NCBI GenBank assembly: GCA_023453665.1
Contig: JAEXTA010000231.1
Location: forward strand, 1-30,213
From: Bacteroidota bacterium
GTDB lineage: Bacteria; Bacteroidota; Ignavibacteria; Ignavibacteriales; Ignavibacteriaceae
Direction: 5' to 3'
DNA length: 30,213 nucleotides
Shown here: in pieces, positions 1 to 9,602 of the stretch
Numbering within the stretch: position 1 is the first letter of the stretch
Layout of the letters: every line of letters starts with the position of its first letter
Program-made: the position numbers and the translations under genes
Notes under the pieces: model-generated
What the model was told of the DNA's origin: nothing
Databases searched by the model: none
What the model saw: the letters and a program-made list of their open reading frames with translations, nothing else

Positions 1-915
1 TCATTTGCACTCGGGTTTATTCTTCAATTGATCAAACCAATTTTAATGGCTGATCAAAAGCCCGCGATAAATGACCTTATAAATCTTGCCGGAAGTGTTC
101 TTACGATTATAATAACTATTATTCTTATTCAGACAACTGAGAGTTCATTATTATTACTCGGTATCAGTTTCAGCTTTGTGCCTGTTGTGACTACTCTTGC
201 CGCATCAATTTATTTGTTTGTAAAAAAATATCCTGAGTTTATTCCATCATTTAAATTTGTAGAATTTAAGTATGCACGCGATTTAACATCACTAGGAGTA
301 AAATTTTTTATTATCCAGATAGCCGGTGTTGTAATTTATTCAACAGATAATATGATAATAACTCAGACACTGGGTCCTGCGGAAGTAACACCATACAGCA
401 TATCATATAAATATTTTGAAATGCTGAATATGGTTTTTATGATCGTTGCAACTCCGTTCTGGTCAGGCTTTACAGAAGCGTATTACAAAGGTGAAATTGA
501 CTGGATTAAAAGTACAATGAAAAAACTGATGTATATAATGTCAGGATTTATCGGGCTTACAATCATAATGGTTGTTTCGTCAACATTTGTATTTGATACG
601 TGGCTCCAGGGAAAAGTACATGTCCCTATAATGATTTCACTTTTTATGGGTTTATATATTATCATAAAAATCTGGGAAACAATTTTCTGTTTATTTATTA
701 ATGGTGTTGGTAAAATCAAACTTCAATTGTATATGTCTGTTGGTGCAGCATTGTTAAATATTCCACTCTCAATTTATTTTGCAAAAACTCTTGGGTTAGG
801 TTCTGCCGGAGTAATTCTTGCAACCTGCATTTGTACAGTTTATGCGCTTGTGTTATGGCCAATGCAATACAAAAAAATTATTACAAAAACCGATTACGGA
901 ATCTGGGGTAAATAG
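1..915 (+). CDS. Polysaccharide flippase (Wzx/MATE-like), C-terminal part
   Basis: The frame is open through the left edge of the window, so this is the C-terminal 304 residues of a longer gene; an internal TTG at 28 is not a convincing start. The visible part is very hydrophobic, with about eight or nine predicted membrane segments separated by short basic loops, and ends in a short charged tail. This fits the polysaccharide-biosynthesis/MATE superfamily of lipid-linked oligosaccharide flippases, usually 430-500 residues. Such proteins move undecaprenyl-linked repeat units across the inner membrane. The family assignment rests on topology and on the neighbours (glycosyltransferases and a Wzy-like protein) rather than on a diagnostic motif. 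It ends 3 nt before the next gene, so it probably shares that operon. Confidence 0.75.
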   Translation, partial: SFALGFILQLIKPILMADQKPAINDLINLAGSVLTIIITIILIQTTESSLLLLGISFSFVPVVTTLAASIYLFVKKYPEFIPSFKFVEFKYARDLTSLGVKFFIIQIAGVVIYSTDNMIITQTLGPAEVTPYSISYKYFEMLNMVFMIVATPFWSGFTEAYYKGEIDWIKSTMKKLMYIMSGFIGLTIIMVVSSTFVFDTWLQGKVHVPIMISLFMGLYIIIKIWETIFCLFINGVGKIKLQLYMSVGAALLNIPLSIYFAKTLGLGSAGVILATCICTVYALVLWPMQYKKIITKTDYGIWGK

Positions 916-918
916 CAG

Positions 919-1899
919 TTGGGAATTTATAACACAATTGATTCAATAGACAGAAAGATCACTCCTGCTGTGTTAAAAATAATAGGTGAAAAACCAAAAC
1001 TTATTTCATTTTACTTTCATGGAATTTTTGCTGATGAAAAAGAATTAAACGCTGATATAGTTGATCCTCAACAGCGTTTTACCGTTAATGATTTCAAAAG
1101 ATTTTTTGAATACTTCATTGAAAGCGGCTACAGGTTCATCAGCCCGGATGATGTGCCCGGAGCGATTGATGCTTCAGCAAAAAATATACTCATGACTTTT
1201 GATGATGGATATTACAGCAACAGCCTGATTCTTCCTTTATTAAACGAATATAAAATTCCTGCTCTCTTTTTTATTTCTACAAATCATATAAAACAAAACA
1301 AAGCATTTTGGGTTGACGTAGCTTACCGCAACAGGAAAAAACAAGGCGTCAGCGAACAGAAAATTTTAGAAGAGCAGGTATTTCTTAAATCAAAAAAACA
1401 TGATTTTGTAGATAAATATCTCGTTGAAAATTTTGGTAAGGATTCATTAAAACCAACCTGTGACGTTGACAGAACATTCACACCTTCCGAATTAAAAAAA
1501 TTTTCAGAAGAAAATTTTGTTCATATTGGAAATCATACAACAGATCACGCTGTACTTACAAATTATGAAATTGATGAAGCAAAAGATCAGATAGTAAACG
1601 CCCAAAATGATCTTCTGCACATGACAGGAAAACTCCCTGACTATATTTCTTTCCCTAATGGAAATCACAATGACGAATTAGTTACACTTTCAAGTCAGGC
1701 AGGATTAAAATTTGGTTTAACTACAATTCATCAGAAAAATTATTTTCCGTTGAGAAGGCACAACAGTGGTATGTTTTTAATTGATAGGTTTACATTTGTA
1801 ATGGGCGGTAATTTTGATCAGCGTTTAAATTTTATTCGTACAGACTACAAAATTCTTAATGGCTATTTGTCTCTCCGTCAATCAATTTTTAATCGATAA
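919..1899 (+). CDS. Polysaccharide deacetylase (NodB homology domain, CE4-like)
   Basis: This 326-residue protein carries the NodB-domain signature of metal-dependent carbohydrate deacetylases. MTFDDGYYSN at 92-101 holds the catalytic-base and metal-binding Asp pair. NHTTDH at 205-210 supplies the two metal-ligand histidines. SFPNGNH at 244-250 matches the third motif. A long insertion (about 120-200) separates motifs 1 and 2, as in members of this family found in polysaccharide clusters. No signal peptide is visible, so it may act in the cytoplasm or at the membrane on the growing glycan. The start is TTG at 919: the first internal Met lies at residue 92 inside the active-site motif, so no ATG start is possible. 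There is no clear SD. It starts 3 nt after the flippase gene. Substrate unknown; removal of N- or O-acetyl groups is inferred. Confidence 0.85.
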   Translation: MGIYNTIDSIDRKITPAVLKIIGEKPKLISFYFHGIFADEKELNADIVDPQQRFTVNDFKRFFEYFIESGYRFISPDDVPGAIDASAKNILMTFDDGYYSNSLILPLLNEYKIPALFFISTNHIKQNKAFWVDVAYRNRKKQGVSEQKILEEQVFLKSKKHDFVDKYLVENFGKDSLKPTCDVDRTFTPSELKKFSEENFVHIGNHTTDHAVLTNYEIDEAKDQIVNAQNDLLHMTGKLPDYISFPNGNHNDELVTLSSQAGLKFGLTTIHQKNYFPLRRHNSGMFLIDRFTFVMGGNFDQRLNFIRTDYKILNGYLSLRQSIFNR

Positions 1900-1919
1900 A
1901 ATTTCTTTGTTCAAATAAG

Positions 1920-3233
1920 ATGAAAAAAATAAAAGCATTATGGTTTTCTAATGTTCCTTCAATGGAAGCTTCAAAACATCTTGGCAAAGAACCATTGAAT
2001 TATGCTGTGTGGATGAACTCGCTTAAAAATGAAATTCATAACAGTGACGACGTAGAGTTAGGAATTGTATTTCCATCACCTTCCGGAAAGTATGAACAGT
2101 TTGAAGTGAATACTATAAAATATTATTCCATTCCAAGATTAACTGCAGAAGGTTTTTTTAGCGGAATGTTAGCGGGATGGAAGCATGAAATTGAACCAGA
2201 AGGTATTGTAAATTACTATTTAAAAGCAGTTGAAGATTTTAAACCGGATATAGTTCACATTTTTGGAACAGAAAGAAGCCAGGGATTAATAATTGAAAAA
2301 ATAAATGTACCTGTCGTCATTCACCTTCAGGGAAATCTGACTATCATAACTAACAAATACTTTGCGGGAATTAGTAAGTACGAAAGCCTTGCTTATGGAA
2401 ATAAAAAAGGGATTCTTTTTGGCATAGGTTTATTTCACGATTATTTCTACTTCAAAAAAAGAGCTGAACGTGAAAGATACATTTATACAAAGTGTAAATA
2501 TTTTATGGGCAGGACTGAAATGGATAGAAGGTTGACCAATCTTCTTTCAAGCAATGCAAAATATTTTCATTGTGATGAAGTTCTACGCAATGAATTTTAT
2601 ATCAACAAATGGCAGCCGAAAGAACGGAATAAAAAAATAATTTTCGCTAACATGATGCCGGCAAGTTATAAAGGTTTTGAAACCTTGTGTGAAGCTGTGC
2701 TGATTCTGAAAAATGTAAAGAACATTGACGTTGAACTGAAAATTTCAGGACTTGCTGAAAATTCCGAGCTATTTAAAATTGTTGATAAAAAACTTGGGAG
2801 TGGTTCATTAAAAAATATTGTAAACTGTTTGGGTTATAATATTAATGCAGAACGAATAGTTAGCGAAATGTTAAGTTCGGATTTATTCATACATCCGTCG
2901 CATATAGAAAACAGTCCCAACAGTGTCTGCGAAGCTATGATGCTTGGTATGCCTATAGTTTGTACAAATGTCGGCGGTACACCAAGTATCATTACTGATG
3001 GTAAAGAAGGAATATTAATTCAGGATGGTGAGCCTTATACAATGGCGGCAGCTATATATGAATTATTTATTAACAAAAATAAAGCTGTTGAATACGGAAC
3101 CAATGCACGTGTTAGAGCGTCCGAAAGACATAACACCGAAAAAATAAAACAACAATTGATAGAAGTTTATAAAGAGATTTTATCTTTAAGCAATTCAGTT
3201 GTAAAAAAACTTAGTGTAGAAAAAACGATATAG
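1920..3233 (+). CDS. Glycosyltransferase family 4
   Basis: This 437-residue GT-B glycosyltransferase probably adds one sugar from a nucleotide donor to the lipid-linked repeat unit at the cytoplasmic face of the inner membrane. The C-terminal donor domain shows the GT4 retaining signature E-x7-E (E330 and E338, in HIENSPNSVCEAMMLG), followed by PIVCTNVGGTPSII and a GILIQDGE segment typical of the donor pocket. The N-terminal half has the FKPDIVHIFG segment at 107-116, common in GT4 acceptor domains. No signal peptide or membrane helix is seen. The ATG start is 20 nt past the deacetylase stop and has no SD-like sequence. Sugar specificity cannot be read from the sequence. Confidence 0.85.
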   Translation: MKKIKALWFSNVPSMEASKHLGKEPLNYAVWMNSLKNEIHNSDDVELGIVFPSPSGKYEQFEVNTIKYYSIPRLTAEGFFSGMLAGWKHEIEPEGIVNYYLKAVEDFKPDIVHIFGTERSQGLIIEKINVPVVIHLQGNLTIITNKYFAGISKYESLAYGNKKGILFGIGLFHDYFYFKKRAERERYIYTKCKYFMGRTEMDRRLTNLLSSNAKYFHCDEVLRNEFYINKWQPKERNKKIIFANMMPASYKGFETLCEAVLILKNVKNIDVELKISGLAENSELFKIVDKKLGSGSLKNIVNCLGYNINAERIVSEMLSSDLFIHPSHIENSPNSVCEAMMLGMPIVCTNVGGTPSIITDGKEGILIQDGEPYTMAAAIYELFINKNKAVEYGTNARVRASERHNTEKIKQQLIEVYKEILSLSNSVVKKLSVEKTI

Positions 3234-3284
3234 ATAGTTATAACCAAATAAATAAAATTTGGATGTGAAATAAGATAGACTAAA

Positions 3285-4799
3285 ATGTTATATAAATGGG
3301 CTCCTAAAATAATATTCATCTTCTTTATTGTATTGCAGGTTCTGTCCGAGAACAAAGAATACTTCAAGATGTTCCATGGAAAAATGCCAAGGATACCTTT
3401 TGACTATTTTCAATTTGCAATTCTTTCAACAATCGGGGCATTTGTATTTTTTTACTTATCAAAAAACAAAGAGATAAAAGAAAAATTTTCTAAACTTGTA
3501 AACAAAAATATCAGGCTGAACAACATTGTTCTGTTTTTCATTTTCTTTTATTGCATCTACCAGGGTGTGCTGATTAACTGGCTTGCAAAAAATGAAACAG
3601 GAATGGTTATACAGGAAGTAGTTTTAAAAAATCTTCCGCGTCAGATTTTCATGATCATACCTTTCTTTTATTTCTTTGTTCTTCCTTCATTAAAAGATAG
3701 TACTATGGCAATTAAGTGGGTTAATATATCAAGTATTTTTCTGCTCGGAATAATTTTTATAAATTTTACAATCATTGGTGATGTGCAGCACACCGATGAA
3801 GGAACACTGAGACTGGCAACCGGTGAAGTGGCTGTTATCTTCACTTTTACTCTTGTTACAAGTATGGGATACTTTTCCGGTTTCAAAAATAATTTTGTTC
3901 TAATTGGAACTGCATTGCTTGGGATAATTTCTGCGAACCATAAATCCGGCTACCTTGCCGTTGCGCTGGTTGGTTTTATCAATATGTTCAATGTTAAAAT
4001 AAAAAATCAAAAACTTCAGAAACTTTCCATTACGTTTGCAATCCTTATGATTGTGGCAATACCACTTTCTCAGACAGAAAAATTTTCAAAACTTCTTGAT
4101 ACATTCCTGATATCACTTAGTGCATCAACTGATTTTGAAAGTGAAGCGGTGCGGTTACGAAAAGAACGATGGGAAAGAGCCTGGGAGACTTTTGAAGCTA
4201 AACCAGTTAATGGGACAATGGTACACGACAGGCACTATCTATATAGCTTTGCTGATTCACATACGCCGCACAATTTTATTTATTCAATTCTTGCAAGCCA
4301 GGGTGCAGTTGGGTTTGGAACAATAATACTGATCCTTGGAAGCACTTTCTGGATTGTGTTTAAAAACAGAGGGGACAGAATCACCTGGCAGATGTTCCTT
4401 TTGATTATGTTCTATTTATTTTATGCTTATGCAAATGTGGTTTTCTTTAATGAGGTTTGTTATTTCATGCTTCCGTTCTGCATTGCTATGATACTACACA
4501 GGAATAAACTACTGGGGGACTTTGAACACTTCGATGAAATAGTCTCAGAAGTTGTTAATGCAAGGATAAACGGTGTAAAAGTGGAAGAATTTAATTCTCT
4601 TGATGAAGACTATCAGTACCTGGGACAAAACAGTATTACCAACAAAGGTGAAACAAATTATGAGGGTATTGCCGAATGGTTAGTTTATAAATATGAATCT
4701 GTCGGCGAATCACTCTCTTTGGATAGAGCAATTGAACATCTCAAAGAAAAAATTGTGATTGAAAGAGTAAACCCAGCACCTGCTTTTTCTCTTAACTAG
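3285..4799 (+). CDS. O-antigen polymerase/ligase-like membrane protein (Wzy/WaaL type)
   Basis: This 504-residue integral membrane protein has about ten hydrophobic segments between residues 5 and 405. A large polar loop (about 263-335) contains many charged residues and ends in HTPHNFIYSILASQGAVGFG, the usual signature of the Wzy_C/O-antigen ligase family, with H329-N330 aligned to its conserved His-Asn. Members either polymerise lipid-linked repeat units in the periplasm (Wzy) or transfer the chain to an acceptor (WaaL). Beside a flippase and several glycosyltransferases, polymerase is more likely. After the last helix there is an unusual soluble tail of about 95 residues (410-504), rich in Glu, Asp and Asn. 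The start at 3285 has no SD. Confidence 0.8.
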   Translation: MLYKWAPKIIFIFFIVLQVLSENKEYFKMFHGKMPRIPFDYFQFAILSTIGAFVFFYLSKNKEIKEKFSKLVNKNIRLNNIVLFFIFFYCIYQGVLINWLAKNETGMVIQEVVLKNLPRQIFMIIPFFYFFVLPSLKDSTMAIKWVNISSIFLLGIIFINFTIIGDVQHTDEGTLRLATGEVAVIFTFTLVTSMGYFSGFKNNFVLIGTALLGIISANHKSGYLAVALVGFINMFNVKIKNQKLQKLSITFAILMIVAIPLSQTEKFSKLLDTFLISLSASTDFESEAVRLRKERWERAWETFEAKPVNGTMVHDRHYLYSFADSHTPHNFIYSILASQGAVGFGTIILILGSTFWIVFKNRGDRITWQMFLLIMFYLFYAYANVVFFNEVCYFMLPFCIAMILHRNKLLGDFEHFDEIVSEVVNARINGVKVEEFNSLDEDYQYLGQNSITNKGETNYEGIAEWLVYKYESVGESLSLDRAIEHLKEKIVIERVNPAPAFSLN

Positions 4800-4837
4800 A
4801 AACCCATAAATTTGAATTAAACAAATACAAAAATTTT

Positions 4838-5812
4838 ATGATGGAAAAGAAAGCACTAATTATAGGTATCTCCGGACAAGACGGCGCTTATCTCTCGCAA
4901 TTATTATTAAATGAAGGTTATGTAGTTCATGGTACATCTCGTGATGCTGAACTATCTTCGTTCAGTTCGCTGAAAGCGTTAAACATTTTTGATAAAGTAC
5001 ATTTACATTCCATGTCATCAATCGACTTCAGAAGTGTGATGCAGGTTATTCTTGAAGTTCAACCATCAGAAGTTTATAACCTTGCCGGACAAAGTTCAGT
5101 TGGATTGTCATTTGCACAACCGGTTGAGACACTTGATAGTATTAGTTTAGGCACACTGAACATACTTGAAGTAATCCGATTTCATAAACTACCGATTAAG
5201 TTTTACAACGCATCTTCAAGTGAATGTTTTGGCGATACTCATGGCAAAGCAGCAGATGAAACAACACCATTTCATCCCCGCAGTCCTTACGCAGTAGCTA
5301 AATCAGCAGCCTTCTGGCAGGTTGCCAATTACAGGGAAGCTTACAATCTATTTGCATGCTCTGGTTTACTATTTAATCATGAATCACCACTTCGACCTTT
5401 AAGATTCGTTACAAGAAAAATTATTAATTCTGCCTGCAGGATTGCTCAGACTAAAACCGGAATATTAAAACTAGGTAATGTTAATATTAAGCGTGACTGG
5501 GGTTGGGCTCCTGAATATGCTAAAGCAATGTATCTGATGCTTCAGCAGGATAAGCCGGAAGATTATGTTATAGCAACAGGCAAATCTATTTCATTAGAAG
5601 AGTTCGTTAAATTAACTTTTGATTATTTCAACCTTGACTATAAAAATCACGTTGAAATAGACAGTTCAATATACCGGCCGACCGATATTCCATTCGGACT
5701 TGGTAATCCATCCAAAGCTGCTGCAAAGCTAAACTGGAAAGTAAAATATTTTGTTGAAGACGTTATTAAAATGATGATTGAACACGAGCTTGAATCATTA
5801 AAGAAAAACTGA
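4838..5812 (+). CDS. gmd: GDP-mannose 4,6-dehydratase
   Basis: This 324-residue extended short-chain dehydrogenase converts GDP-D-mannose to GDP-4-keto-6-deoxy-D-mannose, the branch point to GDP-fucose, GDP-rhamnose, GDP-perosamine and related sugars. The dinucleotide loop is GISGQDG at 10-16. The catalytic residues are visible in NASSSECFGD (about 124-133) and Y151-xxx-K155 (SPYAVAKS). GMD-specific segments are LFNHESP followed by FVTRKI, KRDWGWAPEYAKAMYLMLQQ, and DKPEDYVIATG. It is somewhat shorter than the usual 340-370 residues. Two adjacent ATGs (4838 and 4841) are possible starts, with no SD to decide. No classical GDP-fucose synthase lies nearby; the two RmlD-like reductases downstream are candidates for the next step. 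Confidence 0.93.
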   Translation: MMEKKALIIGISGQDGAYLSQLLLNEGYVVHGTSRDAELSSFSSLKALNIFDKVHLHSMSSIDFRSVMQVILEVQPSEVYNLAGQSSVGLSFAQPVETLDSISLGTLNILEVIRFHKLPIKFYNASSSECFGDTHGKAADETTPFHPRSPYAVAKSAAFWQVANYREAYNLFACSGLLFNHESPLRPLRFVTRKIINSACRIAQTKTGILKLGNVNIKRDWGWAPEYAKAMYLMLQQDKPEDYVIATGKSISLEEFVKLTFDYFNLDYKNHVEIDSSIYRPTDIPFGLGNPSKAAAKLNWKVKYFVEDVIKMMIEHELESLKKN

Positions 5813-5847
5813 ACCATCAATAATATTTTCTAATCGATAACTTATCC

Positions 5848-7209
5848 ATGAATAAATTTCCCAAAGTATTAATGATTGGCGAATGTTTTAACAACAGAAC
5901 AGGCGCAGGTATTACTATGAGCAATTTATTCAGAGGATGGGAAAAAGATAATTTAGCAGTAGTAACAGAGTTTATTGATAATGCTGATGCGTCAGTAACT
6001 GATAACTACTATTTAATAGGTGGACAAGAAAAAGTAAGACCCTGGCCATTCAATTATTTTCGTGTCACTTCTCAGTCGGGACCGTTAAAACTAAAGACAG
6101 AAACTAAAATTAAATCTGTAACATTTGATGAAGAAAAAACAACTGCGATAGTAAAGTTATATTTAACATTGAATTTATTGGCCGGAAAGGTATTCTCATT
6201 TTTTGGTTTCTATCATTTTATCTACAAGTATTCAGTTTCAAATAAACTTTTGAAATTTATTAATGATTTCAAACCTGACATAATTTATTCTCACCTGCAT
6301 TATCTTGAGTTTATGCTGTTTGTTCAACAGATACATTTTAAAACTAAAATACCTCTGGTCATTCATATGATGGATGACTGGTTAAGAGAAGTGGAACCAA
6401 CCGGACTTTTCAAAAAATACTGGCAGAATAAAACAGAAAGAGTTTTTCAGGAAGTAGCATCAAATGCTTCTGTAAGGTTAAGCATTTGTGATGCAATGTC
6501 TGAAGATTATAAAAGAAGATATGGTTTTGATTTCGTCCCATTTCATAATCCTGTTGAAACAGAAACATGGATGAAACATTCAAAGAATGAATGGTCTTAT
6601 GAAAAACCGTTCACAATTTTATATGCAGGAAGGATTGGGATTGGTACATTAAACTCCGTAATTGATATTGCTGATGCGGTTGAAAAACTTAACAAAGAAG
6701 GTTTACAGATCAGTTTTGAAATTCAAACAAGGACCAACAATAAGAAATTCAGTGAAGCAATTAAAGAATATAAATCTGTAAAACTTGTTCCCACACTCGA
6801 TTATGAAAGACTTCCTGAAAAATTTTCATCCGTTGATCTGCTTGTTCTGCCGATGGATTTTGATAATAAGAGTTTAAAGTACATCTGGCTATCAATGCCT
6901 ACAAAAGTTTCGGAGTATCTATCAACAGGAACACCCATACTTGTTTATGCACATCCGGATACGGCGTTAGCGCGTTATGCTTTAGATAAAAAATGGGCTG
7001 AGGTTGTCACCGAACAAAATCAAAATAAACTATCGGAATCTATAAAGAAAATTTATACTGAAGAAAACCTCCGCAGAAAACTTGGTGAACAAAGTAAATC
7101 TCTCGCACAAAATTTTCACGACGCAAAAATTGTAAGAGAAAAGTTCAGAGAACAATTAAGCTTTTCGCGTAAGTTAAAACAAACAGAAGTTTCCGCTACC
7201 ATTCAATAA
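5848..7209 (+). CDS. Glycosyltransferase (GT-B fold, GT4-like)
   Basis: This 453-residue cytosolic protein has a GT-B organisation. The N-terminal domain has a glycine-rich entry (NRTGAGITMSNL, 16-27) and FKPDIIYSHLH (141-151). The C-terminal domain shows FTILYAGRIG (255-264), VDLLVLPMDF (329-338) and a donor-site segment MPTKVSEYLSTGTPILVYA (350-368). The usual first Glu of E-x7-E is not present in its standard form; the segment resembles divergent GT4 members with a K-x2-EY-x4-G pattern. It most likely transfers a sugar during repeat-unit assembly. ATG at 5848 is 35 nt after gmd and has no SD. Family level is fairly sure; donor and acceptor are unknown. Confidence 0.78.
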   Translation: MNKFPKVLMIGECFNNRTGAGITMSNLFRGWEKDNLAVVTEFIDNADASVTDNYYLIGGQEKVRPWPFNYFRVTSQSGPLKLKTETKIKSVTFDEEKTTAIVKLYLTLNLLAGKVFSFFGFYHFIYKYSVSNKLLKFINDFKPDIIYSHLHYLEFMLFVQQIHFKTKIPLVIHMMDDWLREVEPTGLFKKYWQNKTERVFQEVASNASVRLSICDAMSEDYKRRYGFDFVPFHNPVETETWMKHSKNEWSYEKPFTILYAGRIGIGTLNSVIDIADAVEKLNKEGLQISFEIQTRTNNKKFSEAIKEYKSVKLVPTLDYERLPEKFSSVDLLVLPMDFDNKSLKYIWLSMPTKVSEYLSTGTPILVYAHPDTALARYALDKKWAEVVTEQNQNKLSESIKKIYTEENLRRKLGEQSKSLAQNFHDAKIVREKFREQLSFSRKLKQTEVSATIQ

Positions 7210-7216
7210 ATAAATT

Positions 7217-8446
7217 ATGAAACAAAAAAAGATACTCATACTAAGTCCGCTTAGTATCTTTCCTAAAATAATGGCGAGCCAGGAAAGAACATACAGGATA
7301 GCAGAAAGATTGAGCAAAGATCATATTGTTGACATTGCTGCAATAATCAGAAATGAAAAGGAACTCATTGAATCGAACGAAAAACTGAAATCAGTCTGCA
7401 ATAAGTTTTATCCTGTTCATGCTGTAAATCCCTCGAATGACAATTTTAAACGGAAACTTTATGGAATAAAATTTCTGATCAGCAACAAACTGAAGAAAAT
7501 TCCCGAAGACTACTTTTACAGCACACAAAAACCGTATATAAAATTTCTTGCCGAAATTATAGCGGCAAACAAATATGATATAGTACATGCAGAATACTGG
7601 TTTATGGCAGAAGTATTCAGGTATATCAATCCTTATACGTTTAAAGTAATTGATACCGTTGATGTACTGTTTGATAAAAAACGTCAGTCATTTGAAAATC
7701 AATTCGGGAAAAATATTCCCGCTTCTAAACAAAAAGAACTTCAGAAATACAAAAACATGGAACTGGAGAACCTGGAACTTGCAGATCTTTTAATTTCAAT
7801 TTCTGAAGTTGATAACGATGTCTTCAAAGAGTATAAGATTACAGGTAAAAAAATTGTTATTCCAATCGGTCAGCCTGTTGATCATTTTTCTGATTACGCA
7901 AAAACAGATGATGGAAAAACAATTCTGTTTTATGGGAGTATGGGCGGACATGAAAATATAGATGCATTCTTCCGGTTCTGGAATGAAATTTATCCTTCAG
8001 TAAAAGAAAAAGTACCTGATGTTAAAATTAATATCGTAGGTGCTAATCCACCCGATTCAATAAAAGCATTAACAAAAAATAAAAATGTTTCAGTTACAGG
8101 ATTCGTTCAGGATGTAAGACCTCATCTTGCAAAATCAAGTTTGCTTATGGTACCATTAAATGTTGCGGCAGGCTTCAGAGGCAGAGTTGTAGATGTTATG
8201 GCAATGAGTATTCCAGTGGTTGGGACTCCGAAAGCCCTTAACTGTGTTGGCATTTCAAACGGAGTTGAGGGATTTATTTCTGATAACAATAAAGAACTCG
8301 CCCAAAACACTATTCAATTACTAACTGATAGTTCTATGCGAACAAAAATGGGTAATGCCGCATTTCAATTTGTTAAAGAACATTTATCAGTTGAAGCAAC
8401 TTACGGTAAGTTGTCAGAATACTACGGCAGTATTGAAGTTAAATAG
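7217..8446 (+). CDS. Glycosyltransferase (GT4-like)
   Basis: This 409-residue GT-B protein belongs to the GT4-like group with an N-terminal fold starting KILILSPLS and a mid-protein KYDIVHAEYWFM segment (119-130). Further motifs are VIDTVDVLFDKKRQ (144-157), TILFYGSMGGHENIDA (235-250) and VTGFVQDVRPHLAKS (293-307). The donor site is GFRGRVVDVMAMSIPVVGTP (319-338), where D326 takes the place of the Glu usually found in the equivalent KxLEAMA motif. It ends at a typical C-terminal helix. It begins only 7 nt after the previous glycosyltransferase, without an SD, so the two are probably co-translated. It is likely to add one residue of the glycan; specificity unknown. Confidence 0.8.
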   Translation: MKQKKILILSPLSIFPKIMASQERTYRIAERLSKDHIVDIAAIIRNEKELIESNEKLKSVCNKFYPVHAVNPSNDNFKRKLYGIKFLISNKLKKIPEDYFYSTQKPYIKFLAEIIAANKYDIVHAEYWFMAEVFRYINPYTFKVIDTVDVLFDKKRQSFENQFGKNIPASKQKELQKYKNMELENLELADLLISISEVDNDVFKEYKITGKKIVIPIGQPVDHFSDYAKTDDGKTILFYGSMGGHENIDAFFRFWNEIYPSVKEKVPDVKINIVGANPPDSIKALTKNKNVSVTGFVQDVRPHLAKSSLLMVPLNVAAGFRGRVVDVMAMSIPVVGTPKALNCVGISNGVEGFISDNNKELAQNTIQLLTDSSMRTKMGNAAFQFVKEHLSVEATYGKLSEYYGSIEVK

Positions 8447-8476
8447 TATCCCAACCTCTTTTCTTAAATCAGCCTG

Positions 8477-9571
8477 ATGCAGAAAAAGATAAAAGTATTA
8501 ATGTTTATTGATGCGTTAGTCGCCGGAGGTAAAGAACGTCGGTTGATAGAACTGCTGAAAGGTTTTGGAGCGAATGAGAATATTGAATGTGAAGTTGCAG
8601 TAATGCATAAAGAAATTCATTATGAAGAGATTCATTCACTCAACGTTAAGATTCATTTTCTTTTAAGAAAAATTAAAAAGGACCCATTAATATTTTTCAG
8701 GTTGGCATTTCTTTGTTTGAAAATAAAACCTGATATCATACACGTATGGGACCCGATGACTGCATTTTATGCCAGTCCGGTTGCTTTCTTATTAAGAATA
8801 AAATTAATCAACTCAATGATTACGCATGCCTCACCTGGTGAATATGCTGCAATGAAAACTCGCACAACAGTATTTCATTTCTTCTGTGATATTATGCTGG
8901 CAAATTCTCACGCCGGGTTGAAAGTTCATAACATAACTTCATCAAAAGGAAGAGTAATTCACAACGGTTTTAATTTTAATCGTACTGAAAAGTTAGAAGA
9001 CATTCAGAAAATTAAAAATCAATTCAGCTTGAATGATAAAAAGATCGTAGGAATGGTAGCGGCATTTTCAGCATTCAAAGATTATAAAACTTTTATCAAA
9101 GCCGCTAATGTTGTTCTTGAAAAAAGAAATGATGTGCTTTTTGTTTGTGTAGGTGATGGACCAAAATTAAATGAATGTAAATCTATAGTTCAAAAAAATA
9201 ATTCTGATAAAATTATTTTTACAGGTAAACAAAAGAACGTTGAAAACATAATTAATGTTTTTGACATAGGCGTTCTGTCAACATTTAATGAAGGCATATC
9301 AAATTCCATAATGGAATATATGGCATTATCCAAACCTGTTGTTGTTACTGAAGGCGGAGGTTCTTCAGAAATTGTTGAACAAAACGTAACAGGCTATTTA
9401 GTTAAACAAGGTAGTGAAACTGAAATGGCGGAAAAAATATTGTTTCTCCTTGAAAATTCAGAAACAGCAAAATCTATGGGCTTAAAGGGCAGAACAAAAT
9501 TGGGGGAAGAATTTAATCTTAGCAGAATGGTTAATGAAACATTCTCTGTTTATTCTGAAGTACTATCATAA
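8477..9571 (+). CDS. Glycosyltransferase family 4 (paralogue A)
   Basis: This 364-residue GT4 glycosyltransferase begins with KVLMFIDALVAGGKERR (6-22), a glycine loop seen in GT4 enzymes using nucleotide sugars. The acceptor domain has IKPDIIHVWDPMT (83-95). The donor domain has VGDGPKLNE and the retaining-GT signature E272-x7-E280 (NEGISNSIMEYMALSKPVVV), then EGGGSSEIVEQNVTGYLV. It has the same length and the same motif positions as the gene at 10658-11752, from which it is separated only by a methyltransferase gene; the two are clear paralogues. ATG at 8477 lacks an SD. It should act in the cytoplasm on the lipid-linked intermediate. Confidence 0.88.
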   Translation: MQKKIKVLMFIDALVAGGKERRLIELLKGFGANENIECEVAVMHKEIHYEEIHSLNVKIHFLLRKIKKDPLIFFRLAFLCLKIKPDIIHVWDPMTAFYASPVAFLLRIKLINSMITHASPGEYAAMKTRTTVFHFFCDIMLANSHAGLKVHNITSSKGRVIHNGFNFNRTEKLEDIQKIKNQFSLNDKKIVGMVAAFSAFKDYKTFIKAANVVLEKRNDVLFVCVGDGPKLNECKSIVQKNNSDKIIFTGKQKNVENIINVFDIGVLSTFNEGISNSIMEYMALSKPVVVTEGGGSSEIVEQNVTGYLVKQGSETEMAEKILFLLENSETAKSMGLKGRTKLGEEFNLSRMVNETFSVYSEVLS

Positions 9572-9602
9572 AATATTCTAAACAGGAACTATTGTTGTTA
9601 CT

